Shown in pieces: positions 10,468 through 21,640 of a stretch of 64,000 nucleotides of DNA (its first letter is position 1; each line of letters starts with the position of its first letter). The position numbers were made by a program, and so were the translations under genes. Where the stretch lies: NCBI GenBank assembly GCA_015680685.1, contig MNCI01033448.1, positions 186,001 through 250,000 of the forward strand, given 5' to 3'. The notes beneath the pieces were generated by a model. That model saw only the letters and a list, made by a program, of their open reading frames with translations. It did not search any database and was not told where the DNA came from. Source of the stretch: Gnetum montanum (Eukaryota; Streptophyta; Gnetopsida; Gnetales; Gnetaceae).

Positions 10468-11146
10468 CCCTGATGAGTAGGGCTCAAGCGGTTGGACTAT
10501 CTCCAACTAGTTCAAATTTTTAAAATGAGTAGTATTCAAAAAGTTCAAGGATTTTATGGATTCTTCGACTTTCCCTCTCTCTGGCACTCAAGTTCTCTTT
10601 CTAACATCAAGCATTGTAAGCTTTCTATTTGACACTACAAATAGTTAGCATTTTTAGCTGGCATTTTTCTCAACCCCCTTTTTACCACCTTGGTAGAATC
10701 CTTGCATTGTTAGCACCCAAGGCTATGCCTAAGTGCACAAATTATTTTTCTCTACATGTCCTGGTTACTCTTGGGGTCTCTGCACTCCATCACGTTGTGC
10801 GACCGACTATACCCACCTTGATAGAGCAAGCTTGTAGCTTCGAAGTCATGCAATTTTCTAACTACATTTTACTTTATTTCCTTCTTGTTGTTGCATCTTG
10901 CACTACTTTTCTACTTTATTTATTTTCAAACATTATTTTGCATTTCCATTTCATTTCAAAAAGTATATATTGCAAAAGGGTATATAGACGTCGATTAAGT
11001 CCCTTTCTAATCGACCAGATCATTTAGAATGCCCCATATCCGCACACACCCAGCATGGTCCTCCCATGGGTACGGGATCGAAACTATCACGCCCGCCAAC
11101 CCCTTGATGTTTTCTAGCCACTGACATTTTTGATCACTACAGATAG

Positions 11147-14009
11147 TGGAGCTCTAGTAGCCTTTCCTCGTTCGAGGTTGACTTTGACTACATTGTTGCG
11201 GAACACTAGAGATGTTGAACTCGATTCTTGTGGTGTAGGGACCAACATTGTTGCACGGATGGATGCCTCATTTTCAAGGATGTCCTCCGTAATAGGAATG
11301 GATTCCAAGATTTTGGCCAATGCTTGGTAGTGAGTAAATGAAGGCATAACCATGTCGTACAAGCTCAATGTTGTGCACTTTTGCTTGAGCGTTTGTTTCA
11401 CCTAGGCTAGTGCGGCTACAAAGTCCTTGTCATTAGTCGTTATGTTGGCCTTAATTTCCTTCATGTGGCTTGAAAAAAAAATCTCTCAGGAAGGTGACTT
11501 GGGCTTGGTTTTCTTAGCCTACTTGTGGGCAAGGGCCCCAGTGTTCAGTTGTTGTTTGCTAGTTGTGGCCTTTGCTTCATCCATGGTGGTTGCAAGGTGC
11601 TCGTTTGTCCTCTTGCATTGCCATTTGGTGGGCCTACTCAGGTTGCTAGTGGGATCAACCCTTGAAAGAGGAGGGATGGAGATGTTGCCCACTGTTGGGC
11701 TTCAGGTTGGTGAGGGGCCATCACGTTGTGGAACCCTTATGATAAAGGTTGGCTTAGGAGTTGTTGTGTGACCAACTCGTTGTGGCACCTTGATAACAAA
11801 AGGTTGCTTAGTGGTTGTTGTTGTTGTGTCATGGCAATTTAATGTCTTAGCAGTCAGTTGGTTTGAAAATTTGACCACAAAGGGTGTTGTAGGTGCTTGA
11901 GGTGGCACTTTGATAACAAAGGGAGGCCTCTTACTTGTGGAGGTGGAGGGGACCCTTACCTTGTTAGGATGCACACAGATTACAAAAGGTTGTTCTATAG
12001 GTTTGGGCTTGCCAGATATTCTAATGGAATTTATGACATAGGAGACATTGTCTGTGTTGGATTGACTTGCTGTATCGATCACTAGTTGGCCTCGTTCAAT
12101 CATTCTCTACATGTCATCTTGCAAAGCATGATAGTTGTCTGTTTTATGACCAGCCAATTGATGGTAATGACATTATTGGTCCAATTAAGAATGTTGTGGA
12201 ACTAGGGGCTCATTTGGTACTGCTAATGTGGGGTTCCTTAGTATTTCACAGTACCTATCATGTTTTTGATAGGTAATCACCGATACATGTTTGTGTTGGA
12301 TTAGACGAGCTTTCAAGAGTTGCTCCAGTAGCTCAGAGGGTTGCATTGGTAGTGATGTATACTTTGAGTAGTCCTTGTGTTGAAAGTTAGGCCTTGGGGT
12401 GGCTCCTACCGATGTAGGTGAGTTGGCACTAGAGTTGGAATTTTTGTTAGTAGGGGATTTGGGTTGCTTATTTATTGGGCCCCAGTTGGTTGCTTTTGTG
12501 CTTACATCCACTATTGCTACTATTGTGTTTTTCTTGTGAGCATGTTGGTTTCTATAGGCCACATAAGCTAGGTTATTGCTAGTTTGCGCTGCTTCCTCTA
12601 TGCTTTTTGCTTGCACAAAGGCTTGGCTAAGAGACTTTAGGACTAGATAATATAGTTTAGACTTAATAATGTCATTTACTGCACCTTTAAAGATGGCCAG
12701 TAGATGTGCCTCCACTAGGGGTTCATGCATTTCACTCAATGCAACATTCCAACGTTGGAAGAATTTTGGCATGGGTTCTAGAGGCCCTTATTTAATTGCA
12801 TAGGTTGGTCAAGGGTTAATTAAGGCTTTAGGTTGTACCTGAAGCATGTCACAAACTAGCTTATGAGATCCTCCAAAGAAGGAGATAGAGGCCTTGGGGA
12901 GTATGTGACACCAGTCCAAGGCCTTGCTAGTGAGTGACATGGGGAACATGCGCATGATGGTGTATGGCCAAGCTTGAAGGAGTAGGCATTCAAATCAAAA
13001 TTTGACCAAGTGTGCATTGGGGTTCCCTTCACCATTATACTTGGTGAATTGTTGAAGTTGGACCCCATTTGGGAGAGTTAGAGGTGGTACCGTAGTACTT
13101 ATGGGATCATCTTGGTAGAAGTCCACCACCTTGATGGTGTTAGAGGAGGTAGCCATAAGTTGGTTGATCTCCTCTATCAAGCTTTAGATTAGCTAGAATG
13201 CCTGATCCAATCTTGGGGATGTGCCAGCCAGTTGCATTGGCTAGGATTGGGTTGGTTGTATAGCATAGGGTAGAATTTTTGGTTGTGTAGTTTTGTAGTT
13301 TAACATCATAGCATATGGTTGTCGCTAGTTTAACATCCTAGTGGACAGTTGTTACCAGTTTAACGTCATAGCGGATCATTGTTGATGTGTTGGTTGAGTG
13401 ATGGATGCGGTGATTGAAGTAGGCCACACACAAGTGGGTTGGATGGACACCGTAGACACCAATGAGATTAGTGGAACATAGGATACCTTAGTTGTCTTGG
13501 GTTGGGAGGTGGCCCCTGCATGAGCATAGTGTTGGGAAAATTCATTAGCTTCTTGTGAGGAAGTTTGAATTGGCATGGTCACCATCTTGGAGAGGATGGG
13601 TGGACCAAACTGAGAAGGGACTGTACTAGGGGGTGGTTGCTGGAAGATAGTGTGGAGGGGGCTCTCATGCTCGGAGTGGGCCTCAAACTCATCTTCTTCC
13701 TTCTGTGAGGCTTTCTTGTAGGTTGTCCTTGCATCATGCTTGTTTGCATGGATAAGTTTAGACAATAACTGGTGGTAGGACTCCATGAGTGGGATTATGT
13801 CAAACAAGGAGGGGTTGTACTCCCGTCCATTCTGGTGGACTCACTTGTAGTCCTGTTTTGCCTCCAAGTCAAGGTAATCTACTTGTAGTCCTACTTGGAT
13901 TTTGGCACAAACAAAATTTTATTGTTCATGGCTTAGTGTGGCACGCTTTGGCTGGATTTGTGGTATCAAACGTGTTAAGCATTGATGTGGAAGCTTGATC
14001 TAGATTCAT
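11147..14009 (-). pseudogene. A1 gag (decayed)
   Basis: Structural capsid polyprotein remnant. It starts at ATG 14009 (MNLDQASTSMLNT, matching the A2 start MSFEKPSTS). Next come an acidic block (EEDEFEAHSEHESPLHTIFQ) and the gag core FTKYNGEGNPNAHL. The core continues through MSLTSKALDW, FFQRWN and LLAIFKGAVNDIIKSKLYYL. Then SLPMQPSELLEQLLKARLI leads into a proline/threonine-rich tail that repeats PFVIKVP five times (11702-12103). Frameshifts and stops occur at about 12180, 12780, 12992 and 13376. Three TTAAACTAG-type repeats lie at 13290-13380. The reading stops at A0, just short of the protease. Confidence 0.8.
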
Positions 14010-14280
14010 ATTCATATCTTGGGATGTGAAAGTTGCTATTTGCAGAAAATGGCTAACTCTGAAAATGAAGAAAAATGACTAAATCTACTAGTAGCAGGAA
14101 AATGGATAAGTGTAAAAATGAAAAACAAAATGCTAAGCATGAAAAGTGCTAAAAATGGCCAACTTTGGCACTACACTCACTATGCTAGAGCTTGCTACGC
14201 TTTGAGAACTTTTTATGCTCTCTAGAACATCCAGAGTTTTGACTAAGTGCTAATCAAAAATGTAGACAAAATGGTTCATG

Positions 14281-14297
14281 CCATCCTTCTAGAACCA
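14281..14297 (-). other. Primer binding site of A1
   Basis: TGGTTCTAGAAGGATGG on the minus strand, five bases inside the LTR end. TGG complements a tRNA CCA end. Element B and A3 have related sequences at the same place; I cannot assign the tRNA. Confidence 0.6.
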
Positions 14298-14974
14298 AAA
14301 ATTGTAGCATCTGAAAACATTGGTGGCTGGAACACAGAGAGGTTATCAGGCACACAGCCTAACCCTGATTCCATGCGAGGGTTGTGCTAGAGAAAATGGA
14401 AATGAGGTGCCCTAAATGGTCTTGTTGATTAAACAGGGACTTACGTGGTGTTAAAATGATCATGTGTGAAAAGAGTTTATACTATGTTATGCATGGGTAT
14501 CGGGTCCATCTTGGCTAGAGCATAGTAGGATTTCCTGCCTGAGAACAATGACGCGAATGTAAAAATATGTATGAAATAGTAATAAAGTACAAGCATTAAA
14601 CTAAATACCATAGAGAAATGCTTGAGAAATGCAATAGAATTTCAGAATAGCAATGCACCACTCCAAAAGAGGGAGCATGGCTAATTCACAAAGCTATACA
14701 TAGTGTACCATAGGCATAGTGGTAGCGAAGTCATAGTCTCAGTAGTGTTGGGTTGTGAAGTCTGGCGCTCGTCATGATGAACAATGCCTGCCAGGTTGGC
14801 CACCGTGATGTACCATGCAATGTTCTACAGGGATGCAATGGGGCTACAGTGGGCCGTGATGTGCAACTCTACCTCTCTACTAATGTGGTGTGCTCTGGGT
14901 CTCATTTTCCCACAGAGTTCAGTTTCAAGATCCAAAAATGTCAAACACCAAGTTCTTAAAAAGGCTCACATCCA

Positions 14975-15360
14975 GGGAATGCTAACCACTTGAGAATGCC
15001 AACGGTCTAGGAATGTAACTGCTAGGAGATGCCAACATTTAAGGAATGCCAACCCTTGGGTAATGCCAACGGTCTAGGAATGTAACCATTGGGAGATGCC
15101 AACAATTAAGAATGCCAACCCTTGGGGAATGCCGATAGTTCTAGAATGTAACCGCTGGGAGATGCCAACAATTAAAGAATGCCAACCCTTGGGTAATGCC
15201 AACGGTCTAGAAATGTAACCGCTGGGAGATGCCAAAAATTAAAGAATGCCAACCCTTAGGGAATGCCAATGATCAAGGAATGTAACTGCTGGGAGATGCA
15301 AACAATTAAAGAATGCCAATCCTTGGGGAATGCCAACAGTCCAGGAATGTAACCGCTAGG
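14975..15360 (-). repeat. 66-67 bp tandem array in the A1 LTR
   Basis: TGTAAC marks recur at 15014, 15081, 15147, 15214, 15281 and 15347, a period of 66-67 bases, giving five full units plus a partial one. Each unit is itself built of three GAATGCCAAC-like sub-blocks. It lies just downstream of the TATA box, within the part of the LTR expected to be transcribed. Confidence 0.92.
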
Positions 15361-15369
15361 TTCCCAGGG

Positions 15370-15377
15370 TATTTATA
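15370..15377 (-). promoter_or_regulatory. TATA box of A1 LTR
   Basis: TATAAATA on the minus strand in the context CCTATAAATACCCTGG, shared with the A2 LTR and the LTR at 62189. Confidence 0.72.
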
Positions 15378-15489
15378 GGACTAGGGTTAGCCCAAAATGT
15401 GGATAAAGTTCCACGTGGTAGTGCGGTGGGTGGGACAATGCTTATGATCATTCCATGTTACATGCAGGTCATGGGATGCTTACAATGTC

Positions 15490-15680
15490 AAGCTGGCTAT
15501 GCTATGCTACGCTGCGTAGCTTGAAAACTATGCTACGCTACACAACATGACATGGTGCTACGCTACACAGTGTAAGAGGCATGCTACACTGTGCTATGCT
15601 ACACAGCGTAATAAGGTGCTACACTATGTAGCATAACAAGGTGCTATGTTGCACTACACCACACAACGTAACATCTATGT
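15490..15680 (-). repeat. Hairpin motifs in A1 U3
   Basis: Repeated GCTATGCTACGCTGCGTAGC- and TACGCTACACAGTGTA-like palindromes, the same class as those in the A0 LTR. Confidence 0.72.
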
Positions 15681-15754
15681 AGAAACTTCCATCGTTCTGA
15701 CACTTAGCCAAATTTGCAGTCGTGATGTCGAGACTCAAAATTTTGTGGTGTTTC

Positions 15755-15977
15755 AAGTAGGCCACACATTGCCAATTTAAGGCCATGGCGAGCCATAGGG
15801 ATAGAATTATAAGTGATAGTTTTATGTCATTCTAGGTTGAAGTAGTAGTTTAAGGCCATTCTGGGATAAGTATGATGCTATCTCTTTTTAATTTTAGTTT
15901 TTGATGATTTTTATGTGTTTTGATGTTTTTTAATGCAAAAAGAGAAATGCATGAAAGAAACAATGGTAGAATGTAAA
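15755..15977 (-). repeat. A2 fragment with GAC-TTAAACTAG repeats, left of element B
   Basis: Reverse-strand copies of the dispersed repeat (TTTAAGGCCATGG, TAGTTTTATGTCATTCTAGG, TAGTTTAAGGCCATTCTGG). This is the array expected after gag-pro, so it is the continuation of A2 beyond the element B insertion. The last five bases, GTAAA (15973-15977), are the left target duplication of B. Confidence 0.7.
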
Positions 15978-18858
15978 TGTTGGCGACCGTTTGGGACGCG
16001 ACCACCAACGAGTATCCTCAAACAGGATTTAGGTGCCTGCTGGTCTCTGGCAACACCAAGGCCCAAATACCTCCAAATAAACTCAGTAGTTAATGTGAGT
16101 ATATGTATGTGTTGTTGCGGCGTGCGGTTGTGAGAAATGTAACAATTGCATTGTGTGTAAACTACAAATGACTTACTTTAAAGAAATTCAGCCAACTTTG
16201 CCAAGTACTATGAGTTGTTGAAAATTTCCAATTTTGTTCAACTGCCTAGTCTATGCGGTCCTTATAATACTTACTTGTAACAAATAAAATTTTACAAAAA
16301 CATTTGAGCACAACTCCGCAATCTACTCCTAATTTTCCCCAGAGAAAGAGATAGTTCCACAAGAAAACTAGAAATAGAGCAAGATTCGATGGAAATAAGC
16401 AGAAAGAAAAGAAAGCAGATTTGTGTAGACCTCAAATATTTAAACAAGATAAAATGACACGAGTAAACACTTCACAATAAATCTATCCCGAATTCAATAT
16501 CTACGAATTGTTCAAACTTCCAAGGCTCAAACAAGCAATATCTTCAAGACAATCCCACTATGCCACCAAAAATTGCTACATAAACTACCACATACGAGAC
16601 TCCATTTTGACTAGATAATAAATGTCAATGATTGCATTCAAACAAAACCTTTAAAAGACTTGACAATTTCTGATTGAAAGACCACGAGAATTCACTTTAA
16701 AGATAAAAAGAAGCTATTCTGGTCCCATCAAAATACCAAAGATTTTCTGAACCCTCTTGACTACTGAATTGTTCAATGACGTGAGTACAAACAAAGGCTC
16801 TCTTACAACAATCCCAATAGTAGTTCCCACACGTTGCAAAATAACGAAATTTACTACTAAAATGCTCTTAAGGCTTTTAAACACAAGCACTTCTATGGTA
16901 AAATTTTAATAGAAATTTCTATCGGGCAACAAGAACAATAAGAGCAATCTAAAAATCCCAAAATTATTTGCCAAGGATGATACTATCTAAACCACTAGCT
17001 AAGCAATTCAAAAAAAATAAAAAAAATGAAATGCATAACTCACAAGACCATGACAAAGAGGCTGAAATATTTACTCTAGCAAGCCATCTTGCAAGCAATC
17101 ATTCACAATTTCTTTACAAAGCTCTTCTCAAGACCTCAAGTATGTCTCTGAGTGAGAGCCCAAGTGTGATCCCAGTGTCTTCTCAAAAGTGTGATGTATG
17201 AGACCTCCCAAAAGTCCTACTCTTCTTGAAAAAAAATTGAGATTCAAATTGAGATTCTTCTTTTTTCCCTTTTTCTACTTCTCTCTCCCTTCTCTCCTTG
17301 ACCCTTGAAGCTTTTTATAGGGTTCCAAGGTAGGTAGGGAAGTTACATATTAAAAAAAAATCTCACCTAACTTCTCTCCCAAGTAACTTGGCCAACCAAT
17401 TAGAAGATTACTTGCCCAACCAATTAGGAAATTACTTGCCCAACAAGTTAGGAAGCATTAACTTAGGAGGTTAGGAAGTTAGGAGATAAATATTGCTTTT
17501 GAAAAATAATTCCAATTGTTCACAATTATAGCTTTAATAGCCTTTCATTTTTACTTGTTCTAAAATTTGAAGAATGGTTATTCAGGATCTTAGTGAGTTT
17601 ATAAACAAGGCGATAATATAATATCTACCTTGGCATAAATATTGCTGGTACCTTAATCCTAAATATTTTATATGCACTTGCACCCAAATGAAAATGGCTG
17701 GAAAAATTTAAATTTGAAACACCAAGCCCGAACGTGAAGGCGCTAGGCCTAGTACTACCATCAAATACTTCCGAAAAAATATATCCCGCCTTGCCAGAAA
17801 TCGTTGGCAACCACCACCGTGGAAGAAGGCTCTGCCGTTGCATCCAGCATCGTTGTTCTGTACATTCGGTTGCTGGAGGAGAAATATCTAGAAATAGAAA
17901 TGATGTACTGGACATATGGCCCTGGACATGGGGTTTTCGATTGCCTGAAACTGTTTTATTTTGCCCCAATTTCGCTTAGGGCTTCCTGCATTTTTGTGTT
18001 TCTGCAAATCATTTTTTAATTCCTGCCATAGATTTCAAGGTTAAGGGTAAATGTAATAGAGATCTGAGCATCAGAGAATTTGGCATTAGGTAAGGTAGGT
18101 TAAGAATGGCCCTGCAATGGCCAGAAAAATCTTCACGCGATGCACGCATTGCAGGACACATCAGCGTCATCGGAGGCGGGCGGATCAATTGCAAAAAATT
18201 TAAAATTGAAACTATTTCTACCTTGGAAGGGGAAACATCCAAGCGAGTTCTTCTTCCACCTTGAATCCGTCTCCCTACAAAAATTATTTTTTGTTTGTTT
18301 TTGGCACCATGCGACCAGCAGAGACGTCATTGATTTAGGGCCAAAAAGGAATAGTTGATTCTGCGTGAAATGAAAGCCATTACAGGGCAAAGAGAACCTT
18401 GCATTCCCCTGCCTTGGTACCAACGCGATCCCTGTAAACAAAATGGCATTCTCCTGGACTTTTTTCATTTCTTTACAACAATTTCGTCTATTTCCTCCCA
18501 ACACATACAGTGGATAGAACTGTGTTTGTTTTTTTGCCGTAAAACATTATCCAAACCTTACAATAATGACTTTGATATTTCTCATTGATGCATCCATAAA
18601 CGGGATCGGCTCTTTTAGCTTTTCAACTCTTTTCATCCTTCCCTTTGCAAAGGAGCATGATGAATTTTTCTTTCCTTGATATTAACTCTTGAAAATGTAA
18701 ATATTATATCTTCATTTCCTAATTTTCTACATGAAACTTCTAGTATAAAATATCAATAAGGCTCAACCATCATATATATTTTTGCTTTGAATATCTTCTA
18801 TGGCTTATTCATATTTTATCACCTTTGCTGTTCCATGAAATGGCTAAATGTGCCAACA
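15978..18858 (-). mobile_element. 3' LTR of B
   Basis: 2881 bp, TG...CA ends inside the inverted repeat TGTTGGC/GCCAACA. It aligns end to end with 24453-27333. Similar reading frames appear in both copies (for example around 17734 and 26209) only because the LTRs are duplicates. Confidence 0.95.
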
Positions 18859-18876
18859 TTTCTGCCCCCCTTTAAA
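18859..18876 (-). other. Polypurine tract of B
   Basis: On the minus strand TTTAAAGGGGGGCAGAAA, directly before the 3' LTR start TGTTGGC. Confidence 0.85.
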
Positions 18877-19248
18877 ACTTAAATAAACTTGTGCAACTTC
18901 ATTTCAAAACTCAAACATCCTAAAATTTTCATTGAATTTTTTACATTCAAAAAGAAATCTTTTTTGAGGAAAATTCCCATTTAACATAAGGTGTGATGGG
19001 ACAAAAACCTCATTCCTAAGGAAAATCAAACTGTACATAACAAATCCTTCATGAACTATTCTTGGGGTGGAAACTGAATTGTGAGGGTTACCCTAGTGGG
19101 AATCCTCATCTCTCTAACTGTTTCATAGGAAATCTCTGATGTGATGAAGGCGGTCCTATTGCTTTCGGGCTTGGTAGAGCTCTCACCTTTGATCTACTAG
19201 AGCTTTCTTTTTGTCACTTTTCTTATTTTCCTTTTCAGATGAGCTCTT

Positions 19249-19569
19249 CTATTCTTCTCCATTAAGTTCTTCATTTTCCTCTCGAGAGACAAAATTTTCT
19301 CCCCATCCCCATGATGACTCTTCATAGTTTGGTGGTTCCTTTCTTTTTTCCTCTTCTTTGGAGCAATCTTGATATCGCCCCCAAATATTGGACTCTATAT
19401 CCAAACCTCTAGTGAGAAAAGAAAATTCATCGAACAACCAAGCCATAAAAGGACACTCCTTTGGAGCTCCACAAGATCTATCCTTTAGATAAGCCTTCAA
19501 TGCATGCTTAGGGCAACATCCCATCACATATGGTATAAAAGGCTTTTTCATTGCTCTCTCAAACTCCAT
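19249..19569 (-). CDS. Small extra ORF of B between integrase and 3' LTR (106 aa)
   Basis: An uninterrupted 106-residue reading frame in the sense direction of B, located where env-like or extra ORFs occur in plant Ty3/gypsy elements. It starts MEFERAMKKPFIPYVMGCC, has a Cys-containing central part (CCPKHALKAYLK, then SCGAPKECPFMAWLFDEF) and ends in a strongly acidic, Glu-rich tail. I see no signal peptide or membrane segment, so an envelope role is not supported. I do not recognise the family. It has kept an open frame while the flanking pol has stops, which could be chance at this length. Confidence 0.4.
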   Translation of the reverse strand: MEFERAMKKPFIPYVMGCCPKHALKAYLKDRSCGAPKECPFMAWLFDEFSFLTRGLDIESNIWGRYQDCSKEEEKRKEPPNYEESSWGWGENFVSREENEELNGEE

Positions 19570-19925
19570 TAGCTCTCTATACTTTCACTACCAAACTTGA
19601 ATTGAAAGATGATGAAATCTTAAGCAATCTAACCCTCCTTTTATAGGTGCTAAAATTTTAACTTCCATCGAAGTGTCTTCAACCAAGCTTTCTTCTTTCT
19701 AGGCATTCAAACCATTTTTCACAATCCTCACTAAGTGGTGGATGAGTTACCTTCCCCACTTGTAGAATTCCACTTGTTTCACTTGTAGGCTTCCACTTGC
19801 CCCATTTGAAGGAAAGCTATTTCCTAATTTAAATAAAGCATAATTAAACATACTAATTGATACTATATTCCTAGTAATATTTACATAATACTATATACAT
19901 ATATTATTTTTGTGTAATGACATCT

Positions 19926-21110
19926 TCAAGTTGTATGCAATTTTCCCAAATAATGTTTTATATGCAAAATATTATATGGAAATTGCAGTTCCATGCCATC
20001 CAAGGGTGATAATTTGTAAGTATCCTCTAATAATTGCTTTGTAATTTGAAAGGGACCAATCCATGTCAGAGTAAACTTATTTGGTTTCTTCATATTCCAT
20101 AATAAGACAAGGTCTCCTATCTTGAAATTCCTTTTCAAAGCTTTTCTATCAAATCATCTTTTAACTTGAGAGGTATTCTATAACAAATTATCCCTTGCTT
20201 TATCTACTTCAGCTTCTCTTTTAATAAGCAAAGTCATAAAACTTCTATCTTTATCAATCCTTTCACTATATCTTTGTACAAATTCAAAAGCTGAGCTTAT
20301 AATCTTGTTTGTAATTCTTGTTGGCAAACCATAGACTAAGTTATATGGTGATGTCCCAATAGCTTTCTTGAATCTGATTCGATCTGACCATAATGTGGAT
20401 TGTAGATAATCAACCCAATTTCCTGGATTCCCATCCATTGATTTCTTGATATAAGTGATAAGCTTTTTATTGGTGGATTCTGCTAGGCTATTTCCTTGAG
20501 GATAATAATTTGATGAGGAAAATAAGAAAATGGATTTTTCAGATGCCCACCCGATAAGCTCTTTGGATTTGAAGGCGGATCCACTGTCTGACACTAACAC
20601 CTCAGGTACACCAAATCTACTTAGAATGTGGTCTTCTAGAAACTTAATTACGTCTGATGCTGAACCTTCTCTTAGAGCCTTTGCTTTAGACCATTTAGTA
20701 AAATAATCGGTAGATGTGAGAATAAACTTGCATCTAGCTCTTGAAGGAGTAATTGTACCAATAAAATCTAAATCCCATCGCTGAAATGGTCTATCTGCAA
20801 CTACTGGCTTTAAATGGGTTCTAGCCCTTTTAATCTTGGGCCCATGAATTTGACATTTATAGCATTTTTGAATCTTTGAACTAATGTCTTGATACATGAA
20901 AGGCTAGTAATATCTATATCGAAGTATATGTTGCATAGTTGATTTAGGGGATTCATAAAATGGATTCAAATGATCATGAAATTGTTCCAAGATGAAACTA
21001 ATTTAATCATTATGAACACATTCTAATAAAACTCCCTGAAAATCCTTTCTATATAATATACCATCTTTAACAACAAATGTTCTTGATCTTTTGAAGAAAG
21101 CTCTCTTTTG
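19926..21110 (-). pseudogene. B integrase
   Basis: Reads VVKDGILYRKDF, then the zinc finger (FHDHLNPF with the two His, CYKC with the two Cys) interrupted by stops near 21001 and 20905. A long open core follows: first Asp in RWDLDFIGTI, second in VLVSDSGSAF, and Glu in GNSLAESTNKKL. All three catalytic residues are present. The C-terminal part contains KIGDLVLLWN and ends LPYNILHIKHYLG-like before the stop at 19926, with no chromodomain. Two stops separate it from the core near 20160-20178. Confidence 0.88.
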
Positions 21111-21640
21111 ACTTGCAGTTAAGTTATTTGGGATTTTCCTTGTATTAAGAAATTTGAGAATTTTATCATACCAATTCTCTTCATGGGTGTCAAGGGTACA
21201 CACTTCACTTTCTTTAGTCATTAACTTGGCTAGTCCTATTCCCTTAATTGTCTTGCATATTTCCAATGAAAATCTGAAACTTTGCAACTTAATAAGCCAT
21301 TTTCCTCTTTTCAATCCAATCTCATTTTGGGATAGGAATCGCTTGACTGTAGGTTCAATTAGCATAATGTGAACTAATGAACTTTCCAAATAATATTTAA
21401 AATGNTTCTTTAAGCCTAGGCTTTACCAAATACGGAGCCTCTTGTATAGCCTTTTTGATTTCTGATAAAGCTCTTTCTGATTATGGTGTTTTCTCTACTT
21501 GAATATCCTTTTTTAACATATGCATCAAAGGTTTCGTAATTTCAGTAAACCTGGGGATGAACTTTTTCACAAAGTTTATTTTCCCAAAGAAAGATCTAAG
21601 AGATTTATTACTTGTGGGATGCTCAATATTCTATACTTCT
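21111..21640 (-). pseudogene. B RNase H, N-terminal half missing
   Basis: After RT the frame reads KSLRSFFGKINFVKKFIPRF and KKAIQEAPYLVKP. It then jumps, at the single N (21405), to the C-terminal part of an RNase H domain: YYLESSLVHIMLIEPTVKRF, LKRGKWLIKLQ, GIGLAKLMT. The catalytic Asp/Glu/Asp segment of about 70 residues that normally lies between these is absent. Either a deletion or a collapsed assembly join at 21405 explains this. Confidence 0.75.

Larger units (their letters stand above)
1..11141 (+). mobile_element. Tat-lineage Ty3/gypsy retrotransposon A0 (5' end outside window)
   Basis: A plus-strand LTR retrotransposon lacking its 5' LTR, gag and protease because they lie left of base 1. 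Visible order: antisense gene block (1-4016), GAC-TTAAACTAG repeats (4195-4620), pol (4749-8224), a second repeat array (8225-8490), about 1 kb of non-coding DNA, a polypurine tract at 9474 and a 3' LTR at 9487-11141. An archaeal-type second RNase H between the first RNase H and the integrase is the known hallmark of the Tat/Ogre/Retand lineage. The element sits inside the minus-strand element A1, and the bases after its LTR (GATAG, 11142-11146) are the expected right copy of a 5-bp target duplication; the left copy is off-window. Many in-frame stops make it inactive. Confidence 0.82.
9487..11141 (+). mobile_element. 3' LTR of A0 (1655 bp)
   Basis: Begins TGAAACACC and ends in CACTACA. Both ends were set by comparison with the A1 LTR (reverse complement of 14303-15754, TGAAACACC ... 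GCTACA). It contains a TATA box at 10460 and, in U3, clusters of CTACGCTATGCTAC-type inverted repeats. It is followed by GATAG, the presumed target duplication. Confidence 0.8.
11142..15754 (-). mobile_element. Tat-lineage Ty3/gypsy element A1, 5' LTR and gag, split by A0
   Basis: Minus-strand element reading leftwards: 5' LTR 15754-14303, PBS 14297-14281, leader, then gag from 14009. It is cut off at 11142 by A0, which inserted just before the protease catalytic region; the rest of A1 should continue left of A0. At its right edge it abuts A2 sequence (the TTAAACTAG repeat region of A2 starts at 15755), so A1 itself inserted into A2. AGTAG (15755-15759) is the candidate right target duplication. 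Confidence 0.75.
14303..15754 (-). mobile_element. 5' LTR of A1 (1452 bp)
   Basis: On the minus strand it begins TGAAACACCACAAAATTTTG (15754) and ends GATGCTACA (14303). It carries hairpin repeats in U3 (15490-15680), TATAAATA at 15377-15370, a 66-67 bp tandem array downstream of the TATA box (15360-14975), and a downstream part alignable to the ends of the A0, A2 and A3 LTRs. Confidence 0.82.

Noticed and set aside
14975-15360. Possible CRISPR-like array
   Set aside because: The entire 66-67 bp unit repeats with no unique spacers, and it lies inside a retrotransposon LTR of a plant genome.
1-15754. A chromosomal inversion joining plus-strand pol to minus-strand gag
   Set aside because: LTR termini at 11141 and 15754 and the GATAG/AGTAG flanks are explained more simply by nested insertion.
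17734-18588. Reading frames present in both LTRs of B (17734-17979 and 26209-26454, 18355-18588 and 26830-27063)
   Set aside because: LTRs are duplicates of one another, so shared frames are automatic; frames differ in start and contain no known domain.
19249-19569. Envelope protein for element B
   Set aside because: No signal peptide, no transmembrane helix and only 106 residues; left as an unknown extra ORF.
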